The notes beneath the pieces are model-generated. The model had not been told where the DNA came from and did no database searches. It was given only the letters and a program-made list of their open reading frames with translations. Positions 44,418-53,356 of a stretch of DNA of 64,000 nt are shown here, piece by piece (positions within the stretch are counted from its first letter, which is position 1; each line of letters opens with the position of its first letter). Origin of the DNA: Alphaproteobacteria bacterium (lineage in GTDB: Bacteria > Pseudomonadota > Alphaproteobacteria > CAAGCB01 > CAG-977); NCBI GenBank assembly GCA_900768465.1, contig CAAGCY010000021.1, forward strand, positions 24,303-88,302. The letters are read 5' to 3'. Both the position numbers and the translations under genes were made by a program.

Positions 44418-44455
44418 AAAAAAAGGCGAGCCGTTTTCGGGTTCGCCTTTTTCGA
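44418..44455 (-). terminator. Intrinsic terminator after the HNH-like gene
   Basis: Inverted repeat AAAAGGCGA(G/A)CC / GG(T/C)TCGCCTTTT directly downstream of the stop at 44465 on the minus strand, with T-runs. Confidence 0.75.
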
Positions 44456-44464
44456 AAAGCTGTT

Positions 44465-45142
44465 TCAGCGTGTCGCCGCCTTGGCTTTCATTGCCGCCAG
44501 CGCCAGCGCGTTTCCGCCTTTGTCGCGCTGATCCACCGTTTTATAAGACGTCGGCGTTACAATCAGCAGTTCGGCTTTGACCGATTGCGGATTCTGCTTG
44601 TACATTTCGTATTCTTTCGCGGACAAGGGCATCGCGATATCATACATTACTTTTGTTCCCGGTCTTCCGGGCAATTCGCCGTTGCGTTCATCCATCGCCG
44701 CGTGAACGTTTCCGTGAATATCGCAGCGCGTCGCGTTGGGCAAAGGCTGCATGCAGCGCCAATCGTGAATGGTCGTCAGCTTTTCGTCGCCGATTGCAAC
44801 GCCGTCTTTGAACGATCCGCTGAGCGCGCGCGGAAACAAATGATGATAATTGTAACCATTCGGCGTTCTGCCGCTGGCAATGGTTTCGAAAATCGCCTTG
44901 TCGCTCAGCCCCGCCTGACGCAAACGGGAAATGCCTTCGACGTTTTCCGTGCCGTCGGGATTGTAAACGGTATCGCGCAACAAGTTGTGGCGAAGCTGTT
45001 TGTATTCTTCGTAAACCCTGCGGTTTTCCTCTGCCGAAAGGCGAATCCCCTTGACAGAAACCCATTTAAAGACCACTTCCGTTGTCCGCGCGGAAGCGTT
45101 ACCCTGAGAGGGGCGTTTGCGTTTTGCGTGAATATATGCCAT
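44465..45142 (-). CDS. Basic protein with HNH/His-Me-finger-like motif
   Basis: The 225-residue protein starts at 45142, after AAAGGTGG. The N-terminus is basic. The centre has NGYNYHHLFPRALSG with His100-His101, then LPN (Asn136) and CDIHGNVHAAMD with His143 and His147 spaced H-x3-H, the order expected of an HNH-type nuclease active site, including the double His missing from the 39158 protein. The C-terminal part is of unknown fold. Such domains occur in bacterial nuclease toxins, homing and restriction enzymes. No immunity-like gene adjoins it; the lipase-like gene follows 66 bases on. Function inferred from motif only. Confidence 0.68.
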   Translation of the reverse strand: MAYIHAKRKRPSQGNASARTTEVVFKWVSVKGIRLSAEENRRVYEEYKQLRHNLLRDTVYNPDGTENVEGISRLRQAGLSDKAIFETIASGRTPNGYNYHHLFPRALSGSFKDGVAIGDEKLTTIHDWRCMQPLPNATRCDIHGNVHAAMDERNGELPGRPGTKVMYDIAMPLSAKEYEMYKQNPQSVKAELLIVTPTSYKTVDQRDKGGNALALAAMKAKAATR

Positions 45143-45305
45143 TGAAAGCCACCTTTGTTTAACTGTATACTCAAAATTAAAAATAAGCCGTTTTTCACAT
45201 TTTGTCCAGAACAAAAACCAATTTTTTCAACAATCGCCGATTTATATGGACAAAAAACGCCTTATCCGCCTATCATCGGGCAAACGGCAAAGGGATATAT
45301 GTTTT

Positions 45306-46043
45306 ATGGATTTCACGACGGATGATTTTTTGGGCGGGAAAGTGCGTTTGAGGCAGCCTGTTTCGGGGTATCGGGCGACAAGCGACGCGGTGTTGCTGGC
45401 GGCGGCGATTGAAGCAAAAGGCGCGGAGAAGATTCTTGATATCGGATGCGGTTCGGGCGCGGTCGCTTTGTGCGCGGCGGCGCGCTGTCCAGACGCAAGC
45501 GTTACGGGATTGGAGCTTCAGCCCGAAATGGCGGCTTTGGCGCGGGAAAACATCGCTTTGAATCAAATGGGCGACCGTCTGAGTGTTACAGAAGCGGACA
45601 TTCGCGCCAAACGAATCGACGGCGTGCCGACGGGCGCTTTTGACTGGGTGGCGACGAATCCGCCTTTCATTCTGGAAAACCAGCCTTCCCCCGACAAAGT
45701 GCGCGACACGGCGCATCGGGAATCGGACTGTCCCTTAAGCGACTGGATTTTCAACAGTCTGCGCTATGTCAACGCGCGGGGACATTTTGCGCTGATCAAC
45801 CGCGCGGACAGACTGCCCGAAATTTTATCCCTGCTCTACGGACGGCTGGGCGGGATTCGCATCATTCCGATTTGGACAAAGGAAGGCGAACCCGCCAAAC
45901 GCGTCGTTATTGTGGGGCGCAAAGGATCAAAATCCCCCGCCGTACTGGAAACGGGCGTCGTTTTGACGGACAAAAACGGGCAAAAAACGGAAAAAGCCGA
46001 CGCGATTATGCGATTCGGTGCGCCTTTATCGGACAAAGCTTGA
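45306..46043 (+). CDS. TrmN6/YfiC-type tRNA (adenine-N6) or related methyltransferase
   Basis: The 245-residue protein starts best at 45306 (MDFTTDDFLGGKVRLRQP, the family start), though the frame is open from 45246. It has a SAM-binding motif LDIGCGSGAVALCAA near residue 47 and the NPPF catalytic motif typical of N6-adenine methyltransferases (WVATNPPFI) near residue 118. TrmN6 methylates A37 of tRNA-Val in gamma-proteobacteria; alphaproteobacterial homologues are widespread but less studied. A 162-base divergent gap separates it from the HNH-like gene. Confidence 0.85.
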   Translation: MDFTTDDFLGGKVRLRQPVSGYRATSDAVLLAAAIEAKGAEKILDIGCGSGAVALCAAARCPDASVTGLELQPEMAALARENIALNQMGDRLSVTEADIRAKRIDGVPTGAFDWVATNPPFILENQPSPDKVRDTAHRESDCPLSDWIFNSLRYVNARGHFALINRADRLPEILSLLYGRLGGIRIIPIWTKEGEPAKRVVIVGRKGSKSPAVLETGVVLTDKNGQKTEKADAIMRFGAPLSDKA

Positions 46044-46097
46044 GTTTTTTTTGCGGCGGCTGTACTCTTAAAAAGGATTCATTCTAAAGGACGCCCC

Positions 46098-47057
46098 ATG
46101 ATCACAGTGCAAAACGTTACGCGCAAGTTCGGTAAATTCAAAGCCGTAGACAATCTGTCCATGACCGTTCCGCAGGGGCAGGTTTTGGGATTTCTGGGAC
46201 CGAACGGCGCGGGCAAGACGACGACGATGCGTATGATTTCCGGATTTTTGACGCCCAGCGAGGGGAAAATCGACGTCTGCGGCTTTGACGTTGTCGAAAA
46301 TCCCGTGCAAGTCAAACAAAAAATCGGCTATATGCCGGAACAGGCGTCGTCTTATCCCGACATGACCGTTTTGTCGTTTTTGAACTTTATCGCCGAAGCC
46401 CGCGGCTTGGACGGTTCGGCAAAGGAAAAAGCGGTCGACAGAGTCATTGACGAAATCGCGCTGTCGGATGTGCTGTATCAAACAATCGACACCCTGTCCA
46501 AAGGGTTCAAACGCCGCGTCGGGCTGGCGCAAGCGTTGGTCCACGATCCCGCCGTTTTGATTTTGGACGAACCGACGGAAGGGCTTGACCCCAACCAAAA
46601 ACGTGAAATCCGCGCGCTTATCCGCCGTATCAAGCAGGACAAAGCGATTATCATTTCCACCCACGTTTTGGAAGAAGTGGAAGCCATTTGCACCCGCGCC
46701 GTCATTATCGACAAAGGCAAAATCGTTCTGGACGGAACGCCGCGCGAATTGCTGGCTTTATCGGAATCCCACAGGCTTTTGTATTTTCTGATTCCCGATT
46801 ACCAGCGGGAAAAGGCGCGCATCGCTTTCGAACAAATGCCGCGGATTCGGAAAATCGACGAACGCGCCGATTCCGACGGCAAAATCCTGTTCTGCCTGAC
46901 CCCCGAAGGACACGGCTTTCCCGCGGCGGACGCGGTTGACTTGCTGCGGCGGCAGGATGTTAAAATCGAAGACATGTTTATGGAAAAAGGTCGGCTGGAG
47001 GAAGTGTTCTACGCTTTCACATCGCCCGACCGCGAAATAAAAAGCGAGGCTTCATGA
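46098..47057 (+). CDS. ABC transporter ATP-binding protein (GldA-like)
   Basis: The 319-residue ATPase has Walker A FLGPNGAGKTTTMRM near residue 35, the signature LSKGFKRRVGLAQAL near residue 135 and Walker B VLILDEPTEGLDPNQ near residue 155. It opens a four-gene operon with an ABC-2 permease, a GldG-like protein and a DUF4340 protein, all overlapping by four bases. This arrangement is found in many bacteria besides gliding Bacteroidetes; the transported substrate is unknown. An AAAGGAC site precedes the ATG. Confidence 0.92.
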   Translation: MITVQNVTRKFGKFKAVDNLSMTVPQGQVLGFLGPNGAGKTTTMRMISGFLTPSEGKIDVCGFDVVENPVQVKQKIGYMPEQASSYPDMTVLSFLNFIAEARGLDGSAKEKAVDRVIDEIALSDVLYQTIDTLSKGFKRRVGLAQALVHDPAVLILDEPTEGLDPNQKREIRALIRRIKQDKAIIISTHVLEEVEAICTRAVIIDKGKIVLDGTPRELLALSESHRLLYFLIPDYQREKARIAFEQMPRIRKIDERADSDGKILFCLTPEGHGFPAADAVDLLRRQDVKIEDMFMEKGRLEEVFYAFTSPDREIKSEAS

Positions 47058-47788
47058 GATCTTTGTTCGTTTTGACGAAACGCGAGTTTTGCAGCTATTT
47101 CACAACGCCCGTCGCTTGGATTTTTTTGATGATTTTCGTCGCGCTGTCCGGAATTCTGACGTTTTACGCGGGGAATTTTTTCGGACGCGGACAGGCGGAT
47201 TTGCAGTCGTTCTTTTTGTTTCATCCGTGGCTGTACGTTCTTTTGATTCCCGCGATTTCCATGCGCTTGTGGGCGGAAGAACGCCGCAGCGGAACCATCG
47301 AGCTTTTGATGACTCTGCCGATGTCGACGTGGGATTTGGTGCTGGGCAAGTTTTTTGCCGCGTGGGCGTTTGTCGGCACGGCGCTGCTGTTGACAACGCC
47401 GATGTGGATAACGGTCAACTATCTGGGGCATCCCGACAACGGCGTGATTTTGGTCAGTTATTTGGCAAGCTTTTTGATAGCGGGCACGTTTTTGTCCGTC
47501 GGATCGTGCCTGTCCGCCTGCACCAAAAGCCAAATGATTGCGTTCGTGCTGACGATGATGGCGTGTATTTTGCTGACTTTTGTCGGATCGGACGCGCTGG
47601 TCGACCTGTTTTCGTCGTTCGCCACCGAAAAAGTGTTGAAAGTCATACGGTCGTTCGGCTTTCTGATGCACTTTTTGTCGCTGACGCGCGGCGTGCTGGA
47701 CATGCGCGACATTTTGTTCTTCGTGTCGTTTTCGGGGGTGTTTTTATTTGCTTCCGTTGTTGTGCTGGATCATAAAAAGGCGGTGTGA
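47054..47788 (+). CDS. ABC-2 type permease (GldF-like)
   Basis: The 244-residue protein has six membrane helices (WIFLMIFVALSGILTFYAG, FLFHPWLYVLLIPAISM, FFAAWAFVGTALLLTTPMW, YLASFLIAGTFLSVGS, MIAFVLTMMACILLTFVG and a C-terminal helix) and the RLWAEERRSGTIELLMTLP motif of the ABC-2 permeases. Starts inside the stop of the ATPase gene (ATGA) and ends overlapping the GldG-like gene. Transmembrane half of the exporter. Confidence 0.92.
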   Translation: MRSLFVLTKREFCSYFTTPVAWIFLMIFVALSGILTFYAGNFFGRGQADLQSFFLFHPWLYVLLIPAISMRLWAEERRSGTIELLMTLPMSTWDLVLGKFFAAWAFVGTALLLTTPMWITVNYLGHPDNGVILVSYLASFLIAGTFLSVGSCLSACTKSQMIAFVLTMMACILLTFVGSDALVDLFSSFATEKVLKVIRSFGFLMHFLSLTRGVLDMRDILFFVSFSGVFLFASVVVLDHKKAV

Positions 47789-49692
47789 TCATGAAAAAAA
47801 TCAACCAAATCGATCGCGGCAAACTGGGTGTTTTGGGGCTGGTTTCGGCTGTCGTCCTGTTTTTCGCCGTCAACATCATCGCGATTTTCGCCTTTAAGAA
47901 CTACCGCGCCGATTTGACCGAAGCCAAGCTTTATTCCCTGTCCCGCGGGTCGAAAGACGCCGTCGCGCGCATCAAAGAACCGCTGACCATTCGCTTTTAT
48001 ATGTCGTCCAAACTGGCGCAAGTGTCCGAAACGCACGCGTCTTACGCCGTTCGGGTGCTGGAGCTTTTGGAGCAGTACGCCGCCCAAGCCGACGGCAAAA
48101 TCCGTTTGGAAGTCGTCGATCCCGAACCGTTTTCCAAAAACGAAGACGAAGCTTTGGCGCTGGGACTGAAAGGCATTCCCGTCGGCAATTCGTCCGAATA
48201 CGTTTACATGGGGCTGGTGATTGCGAATTCGTCGGACAGAAAGCGGGTGATTGCGATGCTTGACCCGACGCGGGAACGTTTTTTGGAATACGACATCACA
48301 AAGTATTTGACCGATTTGACCCGTTTCAAGCGTCCGAAAATCGGCATTGTCAGCACTTTCCCGATTGACGGACAGGGCAATCCGCGCCTGCTGTATCCGA
48401 AATACCTGCCGCCTTGGGCGATTATGCAGCAAATCCGCGATATTTTCGACGTGCGTTTCATTTCTCGCCAAACGCTGGACATTCCGCCCGAAACAGACGT
48501 GCTGATGCTGGTCAACCCCAAAAAATTCGGCGAAGAAACCCTGTACGCCATCGACCAGTTTTTGATGCGCGGCGGATCGATGCTGGTCTTTATCGACCCG
48601 TTGAGCGAAATCGAAATCGAATCGGGCGACGCGCCCTACTCCGTCAGTCCCGACATGAAGCTTTTGTTCGACCGCTGGGGCATCGCCTTTAACCCGAACG
48701 TTTTTGTCGGCGACGCAACTCTGGCGCGGACGGCGTCGAAAATCATTGACGGCAAAGCGGCACAAGTCAGATTCCCGCCGTGGATTGCCGTCGATTCCAA
48801 ACACATGAATCCGCAAGATCCCGTCACGGGTTCCCTGCAAACGGTCAATTTGTCCTACGCGGGGCATTTCACGGTCAAGCGGCAGGTTGACAACTTGACG
48901 GTCGTTCCGTTGCTGATGTCGTCGTCGGAATCCCAGCTGTTTCCGATAAAGGACGGCTTGTCGCCCGACACCGCCGACATGGCGCGCCGTTTGAAGCCGT
49001 CGGGCAAAAACTATGTTCTGGGCGTCAGAATCAAAGGCACTTTCAAAAGCGCGTTCGACAAAGCGCCGACACGCAACTATCTGGCTCAGCGCACCGAAGC
49101 CCATTTGAGCCAATCCGTCAAGCCGACCAACGTCATCTTGATTGCCGACAGCGATTTGCTGGCGGACAAGTATTGGACGGAACGGGAAAACGTGCTGGGC
49201 GCCAGTCAGCTTTACCCGTTCGCGGGCAACGGCGATTTGGTCGTCAACGCGCTGGACAACCTGAGCGATTCCGCATCGCTGATTGATTTGCGTTCCAAAA
49301 CGGAATGGCGTCGTCCCTTTACCGTGCTGGAAGATTTGGCGCAAAAATCCGATAAAAAATACCGCGAAGAAGAAACCCGCCTGTTTGCCGAATTGGCGGA
49401 AACGCAGGAACACCTGCGGATATTGTCCGAAAAATCGCCGGACGGCGGCGCGGAGCTGCTGAACCGCGAAGACATGGAACAAATCCGCGCGCTGCAGGAA
49501 CGCGTTTTGGAACTGCGAAAAGCCCTGCGATCCGTTCAAAGCGTATTAAGCCGCGACATTCTGGCAATGCAAACAAAAATTATGATTTTGAATATACTTC
49601 TGGTTCCCGTACTGTCGGTCTTTGCCGCGCTGTTTATCGCATGGCGCAGACGATCCCGCCGCGCCGTCGGATTTGGAAAGGAGGGCAAATGA
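47785..49692 (+). CDS. GldG-like auxiliary ABC transport protein
   Basis: The 635-residue protein has an N-terminal membrane helix (residues ~14-38, LGVLGLVSAVVLFFAVNIIAIFAF), a large extracytoplasmic domain of the GldG/ABC_transp_aux type (TIRFYMSSKLAQ, PKIGIVSTFPIDG, DVLMLVNPKKFGEETLYAIDQFLMRGGSMLVFIDP), a coiled-coil region (~520-590) and a C-terminal helix (MILNILLVPVLSVFAALFIAWRRR). It overlaps neighbours by four bases on both sides. It probably works in the periplasm with the ABC exporter. Confidence 0.9.
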   Translation: MIMKKINQIDRGKLGVLGLVSAVVLFFAVNIIAIFAFKNYRADLTEAKLYSLSRGSKDAVARIKEPLTIRFYMSSKLAQVSETHASYAVRVLELLEQYAAQADGKIRLEVVDPEPFSKNEDEALALGLKGIPVGNSSEYVYMGLVIANSSDRKRVIAMLDPTRERFLEYDITKYLTDLTRFKRPKIGIVSTFPIDGQGNPRLLYPKYLPPWAIMQQIRDIFDVRFISRQTLDIPPETDVLMLVNPKKFGEETLYAIDQFLMRGGSMLVFIDPLSEIEIESGDAPYSVSPDMKLLFDRWGIAFNPNVFVGDATLARTASKIIDGKAAQVRFPPWIAVDSKHMNPQDPVTGSLQTVNLSYAGHFTVKRQVDNLTVVPLLMSSSESQLFPIKDGLSPDTADMARRLKPSGKNYVLGVRIKGTFKSAFDKAPTRNYLAQRTEAHLSQSVKPTNVILIADSDLLADKYWTERENVLGASQLYPFAGNGDLVVNALDNLSDSASLIDLRSKTEWRRPFTVLEDLAQKSDKKYREEETRLFAELAETQEHLRILSEKSPDGGAELLNREDMEQIRALQERVLELRKALRSVQSVLSRDILAMQTKIMILNILLVPVLSVFAALFIAWRRRSRRAVGFGKEGK

Positions 49693-50714
49693 GTCCCGCA
49701 GCCTTTTACCGCTTGTGTTTTGCAACGCTTGCCGCCGTCATTGCCGCCGTCGCTTTGTGGCTGGGCGCGCCGTCTTATTCCGCCGACAAAGCTTTCGGTC
49801 AAAAACTGGCGCCCGATTTGCTGGAAAAAATCAACGATATCGCCGTTATGTCCGTTGAACATGCGGGCGAAACGACCACTTTCGTCAAAGGATCGGACGG
49901 CAACTGGTTTTTAATGGAAGCTTCGGGCTACATTGCCGACAGGGAGCGCATCCGCAACGCGCTCATCGGACTGGCGAACTTGGAAAAAATCGAACCCAAG
50001 ACGGCACTGCCCGAATATTATCCCGATATCCAGGTCGAAGACGCGGGTCCGAACGCGCAATCGTATCTGGTCACGCTGCTGAACGCGAACGGCGAAACGC
50101 TGCTGCACTTGCTGGTCGGAAAATCCACCAGCGGCATTCGCTGGAACGGACAGGGCTACTATGTGCGCAAACCCGACGAAGCCCGATCTTGGCTGGTGCG
50201 GGGGGCTGTGGATGTAACGGGGGACGCGCTGACATGGATGGACACGGAACTGTCCGCGTTCAAAGAATCCGACATCGCTTCCGTTACAATCGTCGATTCT
50301 TCCAAAAAACGCGAAGCGACTTACAAACGCGCCGACCGTTTTTCAAAAATGCAGCCCGTTTCCGCTTCCGACAATTATTTTTTGAAATCCGCGGCGTTTG
50401 TCGACGGCATGACCAAAGCCCTGTCGACGATGAACTTCACGGCGGTTGAACGGCGTCCGTCCGATTGGGATAAAATCGATCCGTATCTGTCCGTGATGGT
50501 GGAAACTTACGACGGATTGACGCAGTATTTCTTTGTTTATCTGATTAACGACGTTCCGTTTGCGGCTTTTTCGTTCCGATCCGCCGATTCCGCTTCGGAC
50601 ACGGTTAAAAACTACGCCGCCGCGCTTCAAAAAGGATTTGCGGCTTGGATATACCGCATCCCCGCGGAAAAAGTGGCGGCGATTTCGCCGTTTTACAACA
50701 AACCCGCTTCATAA
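49689..50714 (+). CDS. DUF4340 domain protein of the Gld-like ABC operon
   Basis: The 341-residue protein begins at 49689, its ATG overlapping the preceding stop (ATGA). N-terminal membrane helix (residues ~7-25, RLCFATLAAVIAAVALWLG), then an extracytoplasmic domain with DUF4340 signatures (EKINDIAVMSVEHAGETTTFVKG, NWFLMEASGYIADRERIRNALIGLANLEKIEPKT begins the family core). DUF4340 proteins regularly follow GldG-like genes; function unknown. A strong terminator follows. Confidence 0.88.
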   Translation: MSPAAFYRLCFATLAAVIAAVALWLGAPSYSADKAFGQKLAPDLLEKINDIAVMSVEHAGETTTFVKGSDGNWFLMEASGYIADRERIRNALIGLANLEKIEPKTALPEYYPDIQVEDAGPNAQSYLVTLLNANGETLLHLLVGKSTSGIRWNGQGYYVRKPDEARSWLVRGAVDVTGDALTWMDTELSAFKESDIASVTIVDSSKKREATYKRADRFSKMQPVSASDNYFLKSAAFVDGMTKALSTMNFTAVERRPSDWDKIDPYLSVMVETYDGLTQYFFVYLINDVPFAAFSFRSADSASDTVKNYAAALQKGFAAWIYRIPAEKVAAISPFYNKPAS

Positions 50715-50718
50715 CGAA

Positions 50719-50752
50719 AAAGGGCGCGCCGACATCCGCCGCGCGCCCTTGT
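50719..50752. terminator. Bidirectional terminator between the ABC operon and trxB
   Basis: Inverted repeat AAGGGCGCGC / GCGCGCCCTT between two convergent genes, with A and T runs on the flanks. Confidence 0.85.
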
Positions 50753-50766
50753 TCCGTTTTTGCCGC

Positions 50767-51690
50767 TCAGCCCAAGTATTTTTCAGCCGCCAACGCCGCG
50801 CGGCATCCGCCGCCCGCCGCCGTTACCGCTTGACGGCATGAAATTTCCTGCACGTCGCCCGCCACAAAAACACCGTCCGCGGATGTCAGCGCCGTCCCCG
50901 GACGCGCCGGCACGATAAAGCCCGAATCGTCCAATTCCAGCTGGCCTTTGAACAACGCCGTATTCGGCGTGTTTCCGACGGCAACGAACAGTCCGTCGAT
51001 TTCCAGCGTCGAACGGTCGCCCGTCCGCGTGTTTTCCAACACAACGCCTTTCAACCCGCCGTCCGCCTGCGTGCCGATATAACTTATCGGAACATTGTTC
51101 CACAGCACTTTGATTTTCGGGTTTTCCAACAGCCGTTTTTGCAAAGCCTGTTCGGCGCGCAAAGCGTCGCGGCGGTGAATCAAATACACTTCGGACGCCA
51201 AATTCGCCAGATAAAGCGCTTCTTCGACCGCGGTGTTTCCGCCGCCGACGACGGCGACTTTTTTATTGCGGTAAAAGAATCCGTCGCAAGTCGCGCACGC
51301 CGAAACCCCGAAGCCGCGCAGTTCCTCTTCGTTCGGCAGGTTCAGCCACCGCGCCGACGCGCCCGTCGCGACAATCAAAACGTCGTAAGTAAAGACTTCG
51401 CCCGAATCCAGCGTGACTTCCTTTTTTGTCAGATCGGCGGACACGGCGGTGTCGTACACGAATTCCGCGCCCGTATTTTCCGCCTGTTCGCGCATTCTGT
51501 CCATCAGCTCCGAGCCTGAAATTTTTTCGGGAAATCCGGGGAAATTTTCAATATCCGACGTTTGCGTCAGCTGACCGCCCGCCTGCGGCCCCGCGACAAC
51601 GACGGTTTTTCTGCCCGCCCGCGCCGTGTAAATCGCGGCGGTGCATCCCGCGGGACCGGAACCCAAAATCAATACGCACGCATGAGTCAT
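50767..51690 (-). CDS. trxB: Thioredoxin reductase
   Basis: The 307-residue flavoprotein has the N-terminal FAD motif LILGSGPAGCTAAIY, the redox-active ACATCDGFF (Cys132, Cys135), the NADPH motif VVGGGNTAVEEAL near residue 150 and the C-terminal FVAGDVQE. It reduces thioredoxin with NADPH. Length is normal. It diverges from ffh across a 238-base gap that also carries the ffh promoter. Transcribed alone. Confidence 0.97.
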   Translation of the reverse strand: MTHACVLILGSGPAGCTAAIYTARAGRKTVVVAGPQAGGQLTQTSDIENFPGFPEKISGSELMDRMREQAENTGAEFVYDTAVSADLTKKEVTLDSGEVFTYDVLIVATGASARWLNLPNEEELRGFGVSACATCDGFFYRNKKVAVVGGGNTAVEEALYLANLASEVYLIHRRDALRAEQALQKRLLENPKIKVLWNNVPISYIGTQADGGLKGVVLENTRTGDRSTLEIDGLFVAVGNTPNTALFKGQLELDDSGFIVPARPGTALTSADGVFVAGDVQEISCRQAVTAAGGGCRAALAAEKYLG

Positions 51691-51790
51691 ATTTTCATCC
51701 TTTCAAAAACAGTTTTCTTTATTTGTAACCCGTTTTCGGGCGGGATAAAACAAAAATCTTGCCCCGACGGGTTTTGAATCGCAAAACGTG

Positions 51791-51819
51791 TTGACTCCGA
51801 GGCGGCTAAAGCGTATAAA
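51791..51819 (+). promoter_or_regulatory. Strong sigma-70-like promoter of the ffh-rpsP-rimM-trmD-rplS operon
   Basis: TTGACT and TATAAA with an ideal 17-base spacer, predicting a start near 51826 and a 100-base structured leader before ffh. Confidence 0.8.
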
Positions 51820-51825
51820 GACACC

Positions 51826-51910
51826 AATCATACAAGGTTTTTACGCCTTATGCCTCCAAGGAGGTTCGTCTGCCGGTGAAGATACGCTCACAGACGCCCT
51901 TTTTGTTTGT
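51826..51910 (+). promoter_or_regulatory. Structured 5' leader of ffh with terminator-like hairpin
   Basis: The predicted leader contains AAGG/CCTT and CCTCC/GGAGG small stems and then a hairpin (CGTCTG at 51867-51872 with CAGACG at 51891-51896, plus inner TGA/TCA) followed by CCCTTTTTG. That is an intrinsic-terminator shape upstream of the first gene, as in attenuated ribosomal operons. A nine-codon frame (MPPRRFVCR) also lies in it but has no ribosome-binding site. It does not contain the SRP RNA tetraloop consensus. Confidence 0.5.
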
Positions 51911-51928
51911 ATAAGGGAAAGAGGAAAA

Positions 51929-53317
51929 ATGTTCGATACTTTGGCTGAAAAATTAAGCGGCGTGTTTGACCGCTTGGCGCGGCGGGGGGCTTTGACCGAG
52001 TCCGACGTCGACACCGCCATGCGCGAAATCCGCATCGCTTTGCTGGAAGCCGACGTCGCCCTGCCCGTGGTCAAGGACTTTGTGGCGAAAGTGCGCGAAC
52101 AGGCGGTCGGACAGGCGGTTGTCAAGTCCGTCACTCCCTCTCAAATGGTTGTCAAAATCGTCAACGACGCGCTGGTGGAAACTCTGGGCGGGGAAAACGC
52201 CGCGCTGGATTTGAACGCGCCCGCGCCCGTCCCCGTTTTGATGGTCGGTCTGCAGGGGTCGGGTAAAACGACGACCTCCGCCAAGCTGGCTCTGCGCTTG
52301 AAAAAAGACAAAAAGCGCGTTTTGCTGGCGTCCTTGGACGTTTACCGCCCCGCGGCGCAGGAACAGCTGGCGCAATTAGGCAAGCAAATCGACGTCGCGG
52401 TTCTGCCCGTGATTGTCGGCGAAAAACCCAAAGCCATTGCCACCCGCGCCATGGCGGAAGCCAAAAAAGGCTACGACGTCGTCATCTTGGATACGGCGGG
52501 ACGCCTGCATATCGATTTGGATATGATGGCTGAAGTGGCGGAAGTCCGCGCTTTGGTCAATCCGCACGAAACGCTTTTGGTGGTTGACGCTCTGGCGGGA
52601 CAGGACGCGGCGAACATCGCGCGCGAATTCAACGAAAAAATCGGAATCACGGGCATTGTGCTGACGCGAATCGACGGCGATTCGCGCGGCGGCGCGGCGC
52701 TGTCCATGCGCGCCGTGACGGGACGCCCGATTAAATTTTTGGGCGCGGGCGAAAAGGTTGAAGCCCTCGAACCGTTCCATCCCGACCGCTTGGCGGGCAG
52801 GATTTTGGGCATGGGCGACGTTGTTTCTCTGGTGGAAACGGCGGCGGAAAAAATGGATAAAGACGAAGCGGAACGCGTCGCGAAACGCATGATGGACGGA
52901 CGCTTCGATTTGAACGATTTGTTGTCGCAGCTGCGGCAGATGCAAAAGATGGGCGATTTGAAGGGCTTGCTGGGCTTAATCCCCGGCATGGGCAAATTCA
53001 AAGCGCAAATCGATGCCGCCAAAATCGACGACAAAGTTTTTAAACGGCAAGAGGCGATTATTCTTTCCATGACGCCTCGCGAACGCCGTAATCCCGACAT
53101 CATCAAGGCTTCGCGCAAAAAGCGCATTGCCGACGGCTGCGGTCTGAGCGTGCAGGAAGTCAACAAGCTTCTGAAACAGTACGATCAAATGGCGGACATG
53201 ATGAAAAAGGTGAAAAAAATGGGAAAGCGAGGCTTGTTCGGCGGTCTGCCCGGCGGCTTCGGCGGCGGTTTCGGCGGAACGGGGGGCTTTCCTCCGTTCG
53301 GCGGATTTCCGTCTTGA
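51929..53317 (+). CDS. ffh: Signal recognition particle GTPase Ffh
   Basis: The 462-residue protein starts at 51929 after GAGG; the frame is open upstream but Ffh homologues begin MFDTLAEKL. N domain, then the GTPase with GLQGSGKTT (G1) near residue 107, DVYRPAAQEQL, LDTAGR (G3) and TRIDGDSRGG, and the methionine-rich M domain ending in a Gly/Phe-rich tail (GGFGGGFGGTGGF). It binds SRP RNA and signal sequences and targets membrane proteins to FtsY. The SRP RNA gene was not found here. Confidence 0.97.
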   Translation: MFDTLAEKLSGVFDRLARRGALTESDVDTAMREIRIALLEADVALPVVKDFVAKVREQAVGQAVVKSVTPSQMVVKIVNDALVETLGGENAALDLNAPAPVPVLMVGLQGSGKTTTSAKLALRLKKDKKRVLLASLDVYRPAAQEQLAQLGKQIDVAVLPVIVGEKPKAIATRAMAEAKKGYDVVILDTAGRLHIDLDMMAEVAEVRALVNPHETLLVVDALAGQDAANIAREFNEKIGITGIVLTRIDGDSRGGAALSMRAVTGRPIKFLGAGEKVEALEPFHPDRLAGRILGMGDVVSLVETAAEKMDKDEAERVAKRMMDGRFDLNDLLSQLRQMQKMGDLKGLLGLIPGMGKFKAQIDAAKIDDKVFKRQEAIILSMTPRERRNPDIIKASRKKRIADGCGLSVQEVNKLLKQYDQMADMMKKVKKMGKRGLFGGLPGGFGGGFGGTGGFPPFGGFPS

Positions 53318-53356
53318 ACGGCAGACTTTGTGAATTTTAAAAGTGAGGTAAATTAA

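Noticed and set aside
47770..49539. 589-codon minus-strand frame opposite the GldG-like gene
   Set aside because: It is antisense to a conserved operon gene with four-base overlaps on both sides; no domain and no start signal.
51826..51928. ffh leader considered as the SRP 4.5S RNA gene
   Set aside because: It lacks the conserved GGAAG-type tetraloop and asymmetric loop sequences; it is better explained as an mRNA leader.
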